64,000 bases of DNA from Hofstenia miamia (GCA_004352715.1 SCFE01000013.1:1874431-1938430); one strand, 5' to 3'. Positions 9,801 through 20,381 are shown, numbered from the stretch's first letter. The notes: a model not told the origin generated them from the sequence alone. Made by a program: numbers and translations.

Positions 9801-11214
9801 ATGCAAAAAGAAGGAAAAAATTGTCCCATTGAAATGGTTTGCAAAAGCAAAGAAGAGATGGAGAGTGAAGAAAGGTTATTGCAATCCACAAATATCGCGT
9901 TAACTCCCAACACTCAAAGAGTAATCAATAAGGTTAACTTAGAAAAGTGGGGCGAACAAGAACCCAGCAAGCTGTCGTGGGTAGATACGAGAGACTACTG
10001 GTAGAAATTACGGTCCGAAGAGAACAGACAAACAACATAGTGCAGAGGATATTTGGTGAGGTCTATGAACGCGAGACAAAATCGTTAATTAAACTATTGT
10101 GCACAGAGGCATTTACAAGACAGGAAATTGATGAAATGTTGCAGCCTCAAAACCAAATAGTGGTAGACATTGAATGTATCACCTCAAAAATGGTAATAAA
10201 ACCTGAAATGGCGCAAAGTTTGATGAAAAATGGATTAACAGACACCTTTTGGGAGAACATTAAGAAATCCAAGAACAATTACCCAGCTACATTTGGGATG
10301 GTGATGACTGCAGATATGCATGGGACATATAAAGCTATAGAAGAAAAAACGATGACAATGATTTTGAAATGTACGCTGCCGCCAACAATCTTCATACCAA
10401 TGTTATTACCAACATGGAGATTAAAGGATAAAAAGGCAGCCAAAGCAATGTGGCATGAAGAAAATACATATGTCAACAATCGTCAAGCAGCAGAGAAAAT
10501 TGTTAATGATGAGCGGTATAGAAAATCAAAAGAGATTCTATTGAAAAACGATAACAAGGAGAGGATTTTTATAGAAGGACAAGTAACACCATATGATCTG
10601 TACAATTAAGGAGAACCAATATACACGCAAATTCAGAAAGTCCGCAATGAAATTGAAAAGTGATCTACACAAACAGTAATACTGTTTTCAGGAATCAATG
10701 ACATTGTGTGGGGAGAACTTTGGAGCTCACAATATTAGTATTACAATGTAATGCGAAGAGTAGAGATTATTACTATGGTGAGACTAGGAAAAAACGAACT
10801 GGAAAACATCAGTGAAGAGGAAGTGATAGAAAACATAAGTGCTTTCTACGATGAAGCATCGATATCGAAGTCGTTAAGATCAACATACGAATTCTTTTAT
10901 CCAAACACAACAATTCATCCCGATCTAGCACATATGAGTAGAATCAACGCAATCATGACACTAATGATAGCGATAAAAGGAATGAAACTATATCGAAAAC
11001 ATTATGAGATATTTAATGAGAAACTTAATGAACTGTGAAGCATGTGCACGATATCAAAGTCCCTGAAGAACCCGTCATTTCTCAGACATAAAAAGATGTT
11101 AACTACTGAGAAAGATGTCGTATTGAAAATTACTAAAGAAGAGTTGTATGAAAAAACTAGTTGGGAGATGAAAGAAGCCAGAAATGGTACATGGAGAGTG
11201 AGTGGTCATCCTTA
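9801..11214 (+). pseudogene. ORF3 of element A, C-terminal part, SGNH-hydrolase-like motifs (tentative)
   Basis: The main open piece is 9947-10609 (220 codons). The same frame continues past TAA 10607, TGA 10661 and TAG 10735 to a TGA at 11036. It reads RIFIEG, then TPYDLY, then VILFSGINDIVW (GxND, Asn codon 10697), then DLAHMS (DxxH, Asp codon 10922). Asn and Asp are 75 residues apart, close to the spacing of SGNH blocks III and V. A serine of the GDS type is not visible: the expected place reads G-Q-V. Element B keeps this whole segment (13262-13970) with the same motif spacing. The SGNH link is inference; that the segment is a conserved third ORF is directly visible. Confidence 0.55.
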
Positions 11215-11226
11215 ATTAGCTATGCT

Positions 11227-11236
11227 GGAGGGGGAG
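11227..11236 (+). other. Polypurine tract of element A
   Basis: GGAGGGGGAG directly abuts the TGTGAC start of the 3' LTR, as expected for the plus-strand primer. Confidence 0.85.
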
Positions 11237-12597
11237 TGTGACATAATCCATCAAAACTATCATGTGTGGTCAAGAATAGAGAAAGGATGAATGAAACAAA
11301 GACTAAAAATATTTATAATGATTATAATGATTAAAATGTAAACACATGATAGGATTGATTATTCCATTTTGTAAAACGTTTTGTGCAATTAGATTTAAAT
11401 TATGCTCAACAGTATTTGACAAAATGATAGATGGTCAAACAGCGTAGTCAAATTACCGCTGATGTTGCGTAATCATTAGCAGAAATATAAAACGAGGAAA
11501 AACTGTAAACAAGAAGCAATTAACAGGTACTAGTCGAGTATTTAGTTGTTTATTACCAAGTGCTATAAATATGCTTGAAATGATATAATTATTGATGAAC
11601 AAATTTATGTTGGATTTACTTTTCTCTTGTCAGGTTATTTTATATTCTAATGGAAAGCTAAACGTTTACAAGCTGGGTAATTGTATGGTGGTTCCCACAT
11701 CCAGTTAAAGGTATGCTGGAGCAGCCTCCTAATAGCTATTCCACAGCAGGGAGGGCGACAGCTGTAGTTACCTTTTGTGCTCTTAGGTTACAAATAGGTG
11801 TAGGAGTTTTTTACCATTATAGCTTTCCTACTTGTTGTTGCTTGCCTGTTATTATGATTGCAACTATCATGTTTTACATGTTAACTTCCCTATTGATGAA
11901 CTCCAGTTGTTTATTATGTTATCTTATGATCAGTGATTTAATATTACTTATATTTAGATGGTTATTTAAATCATATCTTTATATTCTATTACCTATAGAT
12001 TGTTTAATAGTCACAACAAGTTGCTCATTGTTTCTCATGGTAGACCTTTGGCCAACTCATGTCTATATTTTTCTGCAGGTGGCATTGATTGTTTACATGT
12101 ATCAAGGGCTGTTATGTATTTCTATATATGTAGGGGTATTACATGTAAGGCTCAATAATAAGCTACTCAAGCATCCTGGTTGCATTAATCCATTCCTCAT
12201 ACAAATTCATAATAACAAAAACAATCAATGCACTAAATTCTTAAATAGTTGCAAATCCCATCACACTGAGTTCACTATTCACGTACCAATACCTTCAGTG
12301 GTTTCTACTTCAAAAGGACAGCTTCATTTGTAGACACAGCTGATCAGTGTGTTTCTGGAAATGCATGGCAACCTTCAAGTGTTGATCCTGTCTTCCATTT
12401 TCTCTGCTTTATCTAAATAAGTTGGAGTAAGTTATGCAGTTAGAAAAGCTAATGCATATTAAGTTAAGTTAATAACCCGAATACTTATTGTGAAGGAGAG
12501 AATTAGGAGAATGTCAACTCTGCTAAAAGTGTTAACTAAGAAAAGTAATAGGTTTTCTCTAAATTATAGACTAATGGTGGATTGGCATGATTCTACA
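11237..12597 (+). repeat. Element A 3' LTR
   Basis: A 1361-bp direct repeat of 673-2007. TATA box at 11564, tiny ORF at 11650. Compared with 45470-46830 it is identical except for a cluster of substitutions around 11450-11590. Confidence 0.93.
11713..12333 (+). CDS. LTR-embedded hydrophobic ORF, 206 aa
   Basis: The full form of the LTR frame, from ATG 11713 to TAG 12333. It has no resemblance to gag, pol or env. It contains several hydrophobic stretches (ICP-like VIMIATIMFYMLTSLL; LILLIFRWLFKSYLYILLPI; VALIVYMYQGLLCISIYV) and a polar tail (NNKNNQCTKFLN). The diverged lone LTR (24396) keeps the matching frame open, with shared LRLxxGxG, LIVxMY, NNKLL/HNKLL..HPGC and NNQ-TK motifs. Known precedents for LTR-coded proteins exist (the sag gene of a mouse retrovirus), but no homology is claimed. 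Start and expression are uncertain. Confidence 0.35.
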   Translation: MLEQPPNSYSTAGRATAVVTFCALRLQIGVGVFYHYSFPTCCCLPVIMIATIMFYMLTSLLMNSSCLLCYLMISDLILLIFRWLFKSYLYILLPIDCLIVTTSCSLFLMVDLWPTHVYIFLQVALIVYMYQGLLCISIYVGVLHVRLNNKLLKHPGCINPFLIQIHNNKNNQCTKFLNSCKSHHTEFTIHVPIPSVVSTSKGQLHL

Positions 12598-12601
12598 ATA
12601 A

Positions 12602-13227
12602 ATTAGTACATGTTCAGTCACTTTATCAGTCATTTATTGATCACTAATTTGGATCTGAAATAATAATAATATATTACCTAAGTTTCAGTCATCCAACTGT
12701 TTTACAAAGTCAATTATTTAATACATGTATTAAGTGATCACTAGTAGGCAAAATGAGAGAAAAACTCCTACACCTAACCTAAGTGCACTTTCATAGTCTG
12801 GCACAAAGACCCTAGAATCAATCTTGATGATGGATCCAGACCACTACTAAACACCACTCATTTAGCTTGACATTGTATTAAATAATCAAACTGTAATAGC
12901 AGAACAAAATAAGAATTCCAAATAAAATTATTTATCAAATTGCTTACAGGATTTAGTTTCTATTTATAGCAAATCTAGATAAGTACCTGTTGAATTCAAA
13001 TTTAAACATCATCTGCCAAAATGGAGGCTAAAAATAATGGAAGTGATTTTGCCCCATTGTTTTCCTAAAAGTATTATTATTGACTGATACTAATCTCTTA
13101 TTTTTGACACAATGAATCTAAATTAATCTAATTGATCTAATACAATATTTCTAATCATCATTTCTTCAATCTTATTCTCATCTTAGTTCGATGTTTTGCA
13201 GCTTAGATTTGTTTGGATGATGCTACA
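12602..13227 (-). repeat. Element B 3' LTR, inner part
   Basis: Continues the B LTR interrupted at 672. It ends GATGATGCTACA on the plus strand, that is TGTAGCATC at the minus-strand LTR start. It matches 22043-22453 and 33835-34321 at blocks such as TCTATTTATAG, AAGTACCTGTTGA and GCCAAGATGG-like. Confidence 0.8.
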
Positions 13228-13238
13228 TGCCCTCCTCA
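13228..13238 (-). other. Polypurine tract of element B
   Basis: On the minus strand, GAGGAGGGCA directly precedes the LTR start TGTAGCATC. Confidence 0.7.
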
Positions 13239-13261
13239 GCTTGCATTATCTTTAGCACAGC

Positions 13262-14270
13262 TCATTCTCCATGTAACAACATGTTCACCTTCCAAATTAT
13301 CAATTCTACTTCCTGATCTTCCCATGTGGTTTTTTTGAATTCAACTTGTTTCATCATTTTCAAGACTGCCTCTCTTTCAGTTGTTATGGTATTTGTGTAT
13401 TTTAGAAATTTCACCTCTCCAATGCTCTCTGCTATTGGCATGATTTCTCTCAGTTTGTTGATCTTTTGTGAAAATATGTCATAGTATTTCTGATATAATT
13501 GTATGCCTTTGATTCCTATCATTAGCATCATTTGCACATTGGCCCTGCTTGTGTGGGCTAGGTCTTCTCTGATCTGGTTATCTGGGTAAAAGAACATAAA
13601 CACTTTTCTTAGACTGCAAGTGTTTGCCACATCCTTATAGAAGAAGCTGATGTTATCCCTTACTTCTTGTTCACTTATTTTGTTGGGATTGTTTTTGTTG
13701 ATTCACATCATTGTTATGATTTCCACTCTTTTTGTTACATTGTAGTAACAGCACTTTCTTTCCCAAATGTCTGTCCATACAATGTCATTAACCCTAGAGA
13801 ATAGCATTATTGCTTTTGGAGTGTGCCTTTCTATTTCTTTTCTAAGATCTTGTTGTTGTGTGTTGATGGGTTTCCCCTGTGTATACAACTGGTATGGTGT
13901 TATCATTCATTCAATGTACACCCTCTCTCTATTATCATTCTTCAGCATTATTTCTTTTGAACTCTTGTAGTTGTCACATTCTACTATAGCTTTTTGCCTT
14001 TTTTCTGTATTTACATATGACTTGTATTTGTGCAAGAAGGTTTTCATGACTCTAACCTTGCTGTCCTTTGGGGCAGTACTCTCTCTCTCTCTCATACTAT
14101 CATCTCCAATGTCCACTGTGAATTCATCATCAAGTCCTTCTTTGTGTAAGCTATCTAAATCATACATATTGTATATAATTTCATTGCTGTTAATTCATCA
14201 TATTTTGAATTCAGCATTCTCATCTATCTTTGTCTCTTCAATGTCTGCCATTGCTCTCTTCAAGTTTTGA
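13262..14270 (-). pseudogene. Pol tail fused to the ORF3 remnant of element B
   Basis: The minus-strand frames 14167-13907, 13906-13703 and 13630-13262 read as a Pol tail like that of A (YDLDSLHKEG, compare ELDSVHEEE), then directly YKSYVNTEKRQKAIV and KSSKEIMLKNDNRERVYIE, which in A lie 2.5-3 kb further on. TPYQLYTQGKPI, LFSRVNDIVW, RVEIITMM and EDLAHTSRANVQMMLMIGIKG align with A's ORF3 C-terminus. The N-terminal two thirds of ORF3 and the QLKG repeats are deleted. The N-D and DxxH motifs survive with the same spacing of about 75 residues. Stops and frameshifts separate the pieces. Confidence 0.7.
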
Positions 14271-14327
14271 AATTTAACAGTCTATTATTGTCTAGCATAT
14301 ATTCATTATTTGGTAGTGTCTGTGTTA

Positions 14328-14700
14328 TCATGTGGGGCTGGACCATACTGTTTTTAATTTCCAGACTTGGTTTGTGTCTGTGAGTTTGATCAGTGTGAAT
14401 GCATATACCTTGTCTCTTACTTTGTGTGCATGACCATACATTTTTTTATTATAATTACACTGCTGTCTCACTGCTGATTTCTTTATGCTGTGGCACATTG
14501 TTTTGTGGATTCCTGTAATCTGCTTCTTCAGTTGTTTTACATATTCATTGTCCAATTTTCCACTGTAGTTGGTGTATTGCATTGATAGCAGGGTTGCTGT
14601 TTCTCTTCCAAACATTGCCTTGAATGGTGAGACTCCTGTCATTGCATGTACTGATGTATTGTAATAGTATTTAATCATCTCAATGACTTCTCTCCATCTG
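14328..14700 (-). pseudogene. Integrase C-terminal part of element B
   Basis: On the minus strand this codes for YYNTSVHAMTGVSPFKAMFGRETAT, then HKVRDKVYAFTLIKLTDTNQ and WKLKT, matching A's integrase C-terminus (STMGMTPYKxMFGREAAT; VGDKVY). It is open for 116 codons but separated from the core by about 70 bp with a stop and frame change. Confidence 0.8.
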
Positions 14701-14746
14701 TTTCCCCCTATCCTTGATGTTGCCCCCTAATTAACTTGATTAGTAT

Positions 14747-15720
14747 TCAATTGAGTTGCTCCACTGCTTCATTGGCCTGTGGGTGGTAAGCTGTTGTTTG
14801 TTTGCTTGTAATTTTCAGGAGTTTTGCCATTTCTTGGAAGAGCCCACCTTCAAATTGGAGTCCTTTACCCGTTATTATTGTTTCCATCAGCCTGAGTTGT
14901 AGGATCCATTCCTTTAATACTAGTTCTGCTGTGGTTTCTGCCATGGTATTCTTCATTGGAATCATAATTGCATATTTTGTAAAATTGTCTACCATAACCA
15001 GTAGATATTGATAGCCTTCTGCGTCCTTCAACAATATTTCCAGATCTATGTGGACTATCTTGTTTGGTTGTGTTGCAATGATTTTCTCCAGTGGTGCCCT
15101 TTGTGTTGGAAAATGTTGTTTGTTGTGTAAGAGGCATGTTGTGCACTTATTTATTATGTCTTCAGTAACCTTCCTCATGGCTGTTGTTATGAACCTTGCA
15201 ATGAAGGTTTTTTCTGTCTGTGTAATTCCCAGGTGGCCCTTCTCTTGTATCTTCATTATCAGTTCTCTTTTGGAATAATATGGTATCACAATCCAGTTGT
15301 TGCTGGCTTCAATGTATACTAGTCCGTTTTTGTTTATCTTCCACTTATAACATTCATATTATCCCACCATTAGTTTTGAATATGTTTTCTGGGGTTCTTT
15401 TATCTTCTTTATGATTTCACAAAGGATTATGTCATCTCTCTGTTTCTCCACTGTTTCTTTTTTGGATATTCCTCCCTAATCAGTATCAGTAGCATGGCTT
15501 GACCTTTTTTGTCCACATTTATTTCTGGCAACCCCTCATATTCAGTGTGTGGCAAAAATTGGAACTGTTTCTTCTCTCCCTCCATTTTCACCACATCTCT
15601 CTGATAATCTGGTAGTGATGTCCAGAAGTCTGCATTGTTATGTAGGGTGCCTTTTCTATGCTCAATTGTGAATGTGAATTCATTCAAGTATTTGATCCAT
15701 CATGAAACTATCTTGGGAGT
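14747..15720 (-). pseudogene. Second RNase H end plus integrase core of element B
   Basis: 15687-15427 encodes EFTFTIEHRKGTLHNNADFWT, the RNase H end. 15289-14747 encodes the integrase zinc region (GHLGITQTEKTF...KCTTC) and core: Asp in HIDLE, then ITGKGLQFEG where A has ISDRGVQFES, then AYHPQANEAVEQLN. The second catalytic Asp is therefore Gly, which should abolish activity; the final Glu is kept at the 35-residue spacing. This is the second of two RNase H/integrase blocks in B. Confidence 0.83.
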
Positions 15721-15869
15721 ATCATCAGGATTGATATTGTTTCTGGCAGCATGCAAATGAGGATTCTTGTTTTGATTTGTCACTCTATTTTGTCATAGGT
15801 TTCTGATGTTGTTGGTGCCATTGCCAGTCCAATCATTGCTGGGTAGTTCATAATACACTCTATTTCGAA

Positions 15870-16441
15870 TAGCAATGACATTTCCTGGAATGGACCACTG
15901 TCAAATTGGGGCTCTTGTCTGTAAATATTGTTTCCATAGGTCCAAACTTCAGGATCCACTTCTTCATTACTATCTCTGCCATTGTTTCTGCCATTGGGTT
16001 TTTCATCAGGATCATCCTTGCTTATTTGGTAAAATTGTCCACCATTGCTAGTAGGTGCTGGTATCCCTCTTTGTCTCTCAATAAAATCTCCAAGTCCATG
16101 TGTATGATTTCATTGGGTTGTGTCACTATGATCTTTTCTAGTGGTGCTCTCTGGGTTGGGAAATATGTTGTGCATTTGTTAATCACTTCTTCTGTGACTT
16201 TCCTGACCACTGTTGTGATGAACCTTGAGTTGGAAGTGCTTTCTGTCTGTTTGATGCCTAAGTGGCCCCTCTCATGCACTTTTGTTATTAATTGAAATTG
16301 CTTCTTTTCACCATCTTCCTTGGTTGCATCTCTCTGATACTCTGGGAGTGTGGTCCAGAAATCTGCATTGGTGTGTAGTGTTCCTCTCTGGTGTTCAATA
16401 GTGAATGTAAATTTGTTTAGGTATTCCATCCATCTCAACAC
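15870..16441 (-). pseudogene. First RNase H end plus partial integrase of element B
   Basis: One 139-codon frame reads RWMEYLNKFTFTIEHQRGTLHTNADFWT, then QFQLITKVHERGHLGIKQTES and VINKCTTYFPTQRAPLEKI, then IIHMDLEILL and AMVDNFTK. Compared with the second block it lacks the segment linking RNase H to the zinc region and the second Cys of the zinc motif. The trace continues to about 15870 (KFGPMETIFTDK) and then the sequence returns to RNase H. So this is a diverged internal duplication. Confidence 0.75.
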
Positions 16442-16599
16442 TATTCCTGATTTGTCTCCTGAGAACTTTTTCAGCCATGCTAAACCACTGTTGGCTGTGC
16501 AGACCCTAAATTCTCATCTGATTAAAAAATATCTAAATTTCTTGATTCTCTCAATTAGGGCTAACATCTCTAGTTCTGTTGAACTGTAATTTTCCTTGC

Positions 16600-17680
16600 T
16601 CAGCTTCAGTTTGCAGCTAAAAGAATTGTATCAGCACCTTTTTCTTGTTTTGTCCTATTCTTGCTCCAAATGCCACCATGGTTGCATCACAGTCCAGAAT
16701 GAATATTTTGTTGTAATCCAGTGTGTTCAGCAGTGGCAGTTTTGCTAGTTCTTCCTTTATATTGTCCAATACCAACTTCCTCATTAGTTGTGTCATTTTC
16801 ACAGTTTTTCCAGCAATGTTAGGTATGAATGTTCTGTAGTAGTTGAGGAACTCATTATCCACTGTATATCTTTCTTGTTATTTGGTTTCTCTATCTTTGG
16901 GATTATATCTCTCACATTGTCCTTCATACATATTCACCCTTTTTATATCACTTGTCCTAAAAATATGATCTTTTCCTTCAGTATATCACATTTGTTCCCA
17001 TTGATTTGCAGGCCTGCTTTGTCTAAAATTGATAGTGTCCTTTCCAGCTTTTCAAGATGTTCTTCTATGGTGTTACTCATCACAATTATATTATCTATGT
17101 ATGCATTCATGCCCTCTTCCATTTTGTGTTTCTTGTTCTTTAGTACCTTTGTTATGTATCTCTGGGAAGTAGCCAGCATGTTACACAATTCTAATGCCAT
17201 TTAGATCCATTTGTACAACCCATAAGGTGTAATAAACACAGTTTTTTCAATATCTTCTTCTTCCATTCACACCTGCCAATATGCTTTGCATAGATCTATC
17301 AAAGTAAAGTACTTATGCTTGCTTGCTTTGTACAGAATATCTTCTATTCTGGGAAGTGGGTAAGAGTCTTTTTTCACCACTTCATTTAGTTTACAAAAAT
17401 CTATACATAATCTGTACTTCTCTCACTGCTTTACAAACACTGTTGTAGCCACATATGGACTTTCACTGGGTCAAATTATTTTGTTGTCACTCAGTTTGTT
17501 TAGTATCCTGTTGTACTCATCTTTCATTTTCTCTGGTACTTGTCTCACTGGTAGTTTTATCAGTTTGTTTGTCATTGTAACTATCTTTTGTATCTTGCCT
17601 ATCACTTGGCCTATGCTTATCTCTCCATAGTTTAATATTTGTTTATGTTTCTCTAACACCTCTCTAAGTTGTTGCAGTTG
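16600..17680 (-). pseudogene. pol: Reverse transcriptase and RNase H start of element B
   Basis: From the right: VRQVPEKMKDEYNRILNKLSDNKII (17659-17471), then in the same region YRLCIDF, DSYPLPRIEDI, LIDLCKAYWQV, TVFITPYGLYKW and, at 17200-16943, a thumb-containing frame. The catalytic box reads AYIDNIIV (17090-17101): the second Asp of YxDD is Asn, which kills polymerase activity. 16862-16617 holds NYYRTFIPNIA and ILDCDATMVAFGARIGQ, the RNase H start. Several TGA/TAG codons interrupt it. Confidence 0.87.
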
Positions 17681-17689
17681 TTTCCTGTT

Positions 17690-18600
17690 CAGATTTTGGT
17701 ATTCCTGTTCTAGTAACTGTGGTGTCTTGTACTTGTCTTCTCCATTTGTTTTTGTCCCTATGCTTTTGAATCAGCTGTTGGGAGTACTCACTATATCAAT
17801 TGTTTTGTCCACTCACCTTGGAATTGGCTGTGTGGAGTACCTACTGTTTTTGTTTGTAAGTCCTTGAATCAACCATACAAACTACTCTGCTCATCAATGT
17901 CTTCCATTGCTTTCAAGATTGCTCTGATGCTAGACTTAACATATTTTCTGAATATTCTCACATTGATTTTCTTCACATTAACATTGTGATTCATGGCATT
18001 CAGTATTGGTATCCTTCCTTTCCCATTCTTTATGGTGCACACACTTGAATGCATTGAAACTCTTTTTGAGTTGATCCCTTTGTTGTTGTAAATCATTACA
18101 TCCACTGTAATCTTCTCTCCTGTTTGAATTGTGTGCATCCTCCATTGATATGGTTGCAACTTTAAGTCTTCTTCTAGTTCAAATGTTATTGTTGATAGCT
18201 TGCCTTCTTCTTCGTTACTTTTGATTTCCCCTCCTTTACCTCAATTGTTCTATTTGAATAGCTTATTACACATCTGTTTTTAGTCAAAAAATCATTGCCC
18301 AGTATCACTTTGTATGGTAATAAGTTGTTGTGGGTGTCTATCACTACTAGCAATTGTTCAAAAGTAGTGTTCACTATTCTAATTTGTACTGCATGTAACT
18401 TTCCTTTAGTATCTATATATTCTCTGGATGGATTGATTATTCTCTTGTTTGATCTTTTGAGGTCTTCTCATCTTAACCCTAATTTCCTCATGCATTCATC
18501 AGTTATAATAGACATTGTGGCTCCCATATCAATTGTTGCCTTTGTCATCACTCCATTTATCATTATCATTATTGTGTTGATATTGTCCAGGTTCATCATA
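17690..18600 (-). pseudogene. Protease and protease-RT linker of element B
   Basis: MINGVMTKATIDMGATMSIITDEC at about 18560-18500 matches A's protease, but the active-site Thr of DTG is Met (18519-18530). The C-terminal half, YKVILGNDFLTKNRC, is in 18374-18186. The linker (18159-17869) is recognisable as that of A: MIYNNKGINSKRVSMHSSVC corresponds to MIYNQKGINTKKLSIPSSLC. It is inactive by the Thr change and by stops. Confidence 0.8.
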
Positions 18601-18699
18601 ATCATTATTGGTGCTTGGTTTTTTGGAGTCAGCACTCAAGTTAGTTTTTTATTCATCTTCAGTTTGTGTGTCCTCTACCAATTCTGATTCAGATTTGAT

Positions 18700-20381
18700 C
18701 ATGTCTTCATCTTCATAGTATGCCTCCTCTACTCCAATCATATTAATATGTTTTCTGCACTTGTCATTTCTATGCCCCTTTTTTGCCAGCTGTAGCACTT
18801 TATGTTCTTTTCCCTTACTTTTTTCATTTTTTCTTTTTGCTTTTTATTTTAATAAATTTTTCCATTTTGTTTTCATTGTAGGGCTTGTATTCATTGTCTG
18901 TGACTTGGAATTGTTCTGTGATGCCATTGGTGTTTCCTTATGTCATACAGCTTTCTGATCATCTTTTCCAGTTTGTCATCCACATTGCATTTGATTTTGA
19001 ACTGGGTTCTAATGTTCTCAGGCATTCCTTTGCAAATGTGTGAGAAGAGGTCATACATTGAATATCTGTTTCCTCTGGAGCTGAGTGTTACTAGTCATTC
19101 CACCTGCTGAATGTAGTTTTGAGTGTCATCTGTTTTTCTCATTTTTGTTGAGTTCAATGTGATTTGGTATTGGTTTTTTAAACTTTTGTTTTCATAGTAC
19201 ACTACAAAGTCTCCAATCAGTAGTTTTATATTGGTATCTAGCAGTAAATAATGTTGGGATGCTGCTCCTGTAAAGTATAGTGCAAACTTACAGCTGCTGC
19301 TTGTTGGCTTACTTTCCTCTCAGCCATTGTAAACTTGAACATTTTGAGCATTCAATGAATGTTGGATTGTAGCTGTCAACATTTCCAATAAATTTTGGCA
19401 AGGTTGTTTGGACAGTATCTTGTTGTTGTTAATGCTCTCTGGTAGAATTGAATTCTTGAAGATTGGTTTCTTCTGTGTGTTTATATTTTCATTTATTGTA
19501 ATTTGGTCAGTTAATGCTTTCATGATTTCATTGATGATCCTTTTCTTTCCATCTTCTTTGTCTTCTTTGTCAGTCTCTTGGCTGTTTTTTAAAGTTGACT
19601 GGTGATGCTTGTAAGTTCCTTTTGCTTATCTGTTCAAATGTTACTTTGTGTGTCTGTATTCCCTTTGATTTTTCTCTTTGTCCCTCTGCATCATTCTAAG
19701 TTTGTGTCTGAGTTCTTCTAGCTCTCATGCTTACGTTTTGTGACTTTTGTCCCTGCTGAGTTCTACTAGTCTGAGTTTATCTTTGAGCTGTTCTAGCTCT
19801 TGGGCTTGTATGTTGTTGTCTTGGATTAATTGTCTGTTTTTGGTTTCTAACTGTCAACATATTTTCTTCCATTTTTTGTTTTGTTCCTGAAAACATTTGT
19901 TCAATTCTGCCAATTGATTTGTTAATATCTTGATGTTGTTCTGGAAATTTTTGCTCTGGCTCTCTAAGTGGCTATCCATTTCTATTTTCAGCTCACTCAA
20001 TGTGTTTTCACTATGTTGTTCCAAATTTGAAAATTTTTCTTTTAGCAGTTGTATCTCATTTCTCAATATTGATTCTGTCTCATTATTTTGTCTGAGGATA
20101 TTTAAAATCTCTGTAGAACTTGTCTCTGGGGACATGTGTAGGGTCTCTAATTCTGTGGGGGATGTGTCTGTTTCTGAATGTGATCTTCTTGGGTTAGTGG
20201 TTGTTCTGCTTGTGCCTTTTTTGTTGCTTCCTCTCTTTGCTCTCATATTCATCATTTTCATTATAATTAGTAATGGCTTGCATCTTGGTGCAATTCTTTG
20301 TTTCTGAACCTGCTTCAGGTTGGGTTTCTTCTTTGATGGTATTAGCTGACTACTTGCTTTATTAGTGGTTGGTGTTTCCAT
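18700..20381 (-). pseudogene. gag: gag of element B, broken
   Basis: It starts at ATG 20381 (minus). The N-terminal 175 codons are basic and Ser/Thr-rich, then a coiled coil (LRQNNETESILRNEIQLLKEKF...). A TGA near 19852 interrupts it. Capsid traces follow: KFIGNVDSYNPTF near 19400 (A has KFTxRVDSYSPTF) and SHICKGMPENIRTQFKIKC near 19040-18980. The zinc knuckle near 18757-18797 keeps only the KKGH....C half and contains a 1-nt frame slip, so it should not bind zinc. The TTTAAAC frameshift heptamer of A is not present at the gag end. Confidence 0.78.

Larger units (their letters stand above)
673..12597 (+). mobile_element. Element A: Ty3/Gypsy-type LTR retrotransposon, 11.9 kb, defective
   Basis: A complete insertion with LTRs at 673-2007 and 11237-12597 (both TGTGACATAATCC...GATTCTACA), a primer-binding site directly after the 5' LTR, and a purine tract directly before the 3' LTR. 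ATAA at 669-672 and again at 12598-12601 is the 4-bp target duplication. The order is gag, protease, RT, RNase H, integrase and a third ORF of about 3 kb, which is the Ty3/Gypsy order (integrase after RNase H). It sits inside the left LTR of element B, so it inserted after B did. The coding part is broken by many stops and frameshifts although the LTRs differ by only a few percent, which suggests it was copied in trans from an already defective source. Confidence 0.93.

Noticed and set aside
8509-11214. Envelope gene in the third ORF position
   Set aside because: No signal peptide, membrane anchor, cleavage site or fusion segment is visible in the pieces.
19930-20307. Plus-strand frames over B gag and pol (for example 18295-18687, 16788-17204)
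   Set aside because: Shadows of the minus-strand gag and pol, which carry recognisable motifs.
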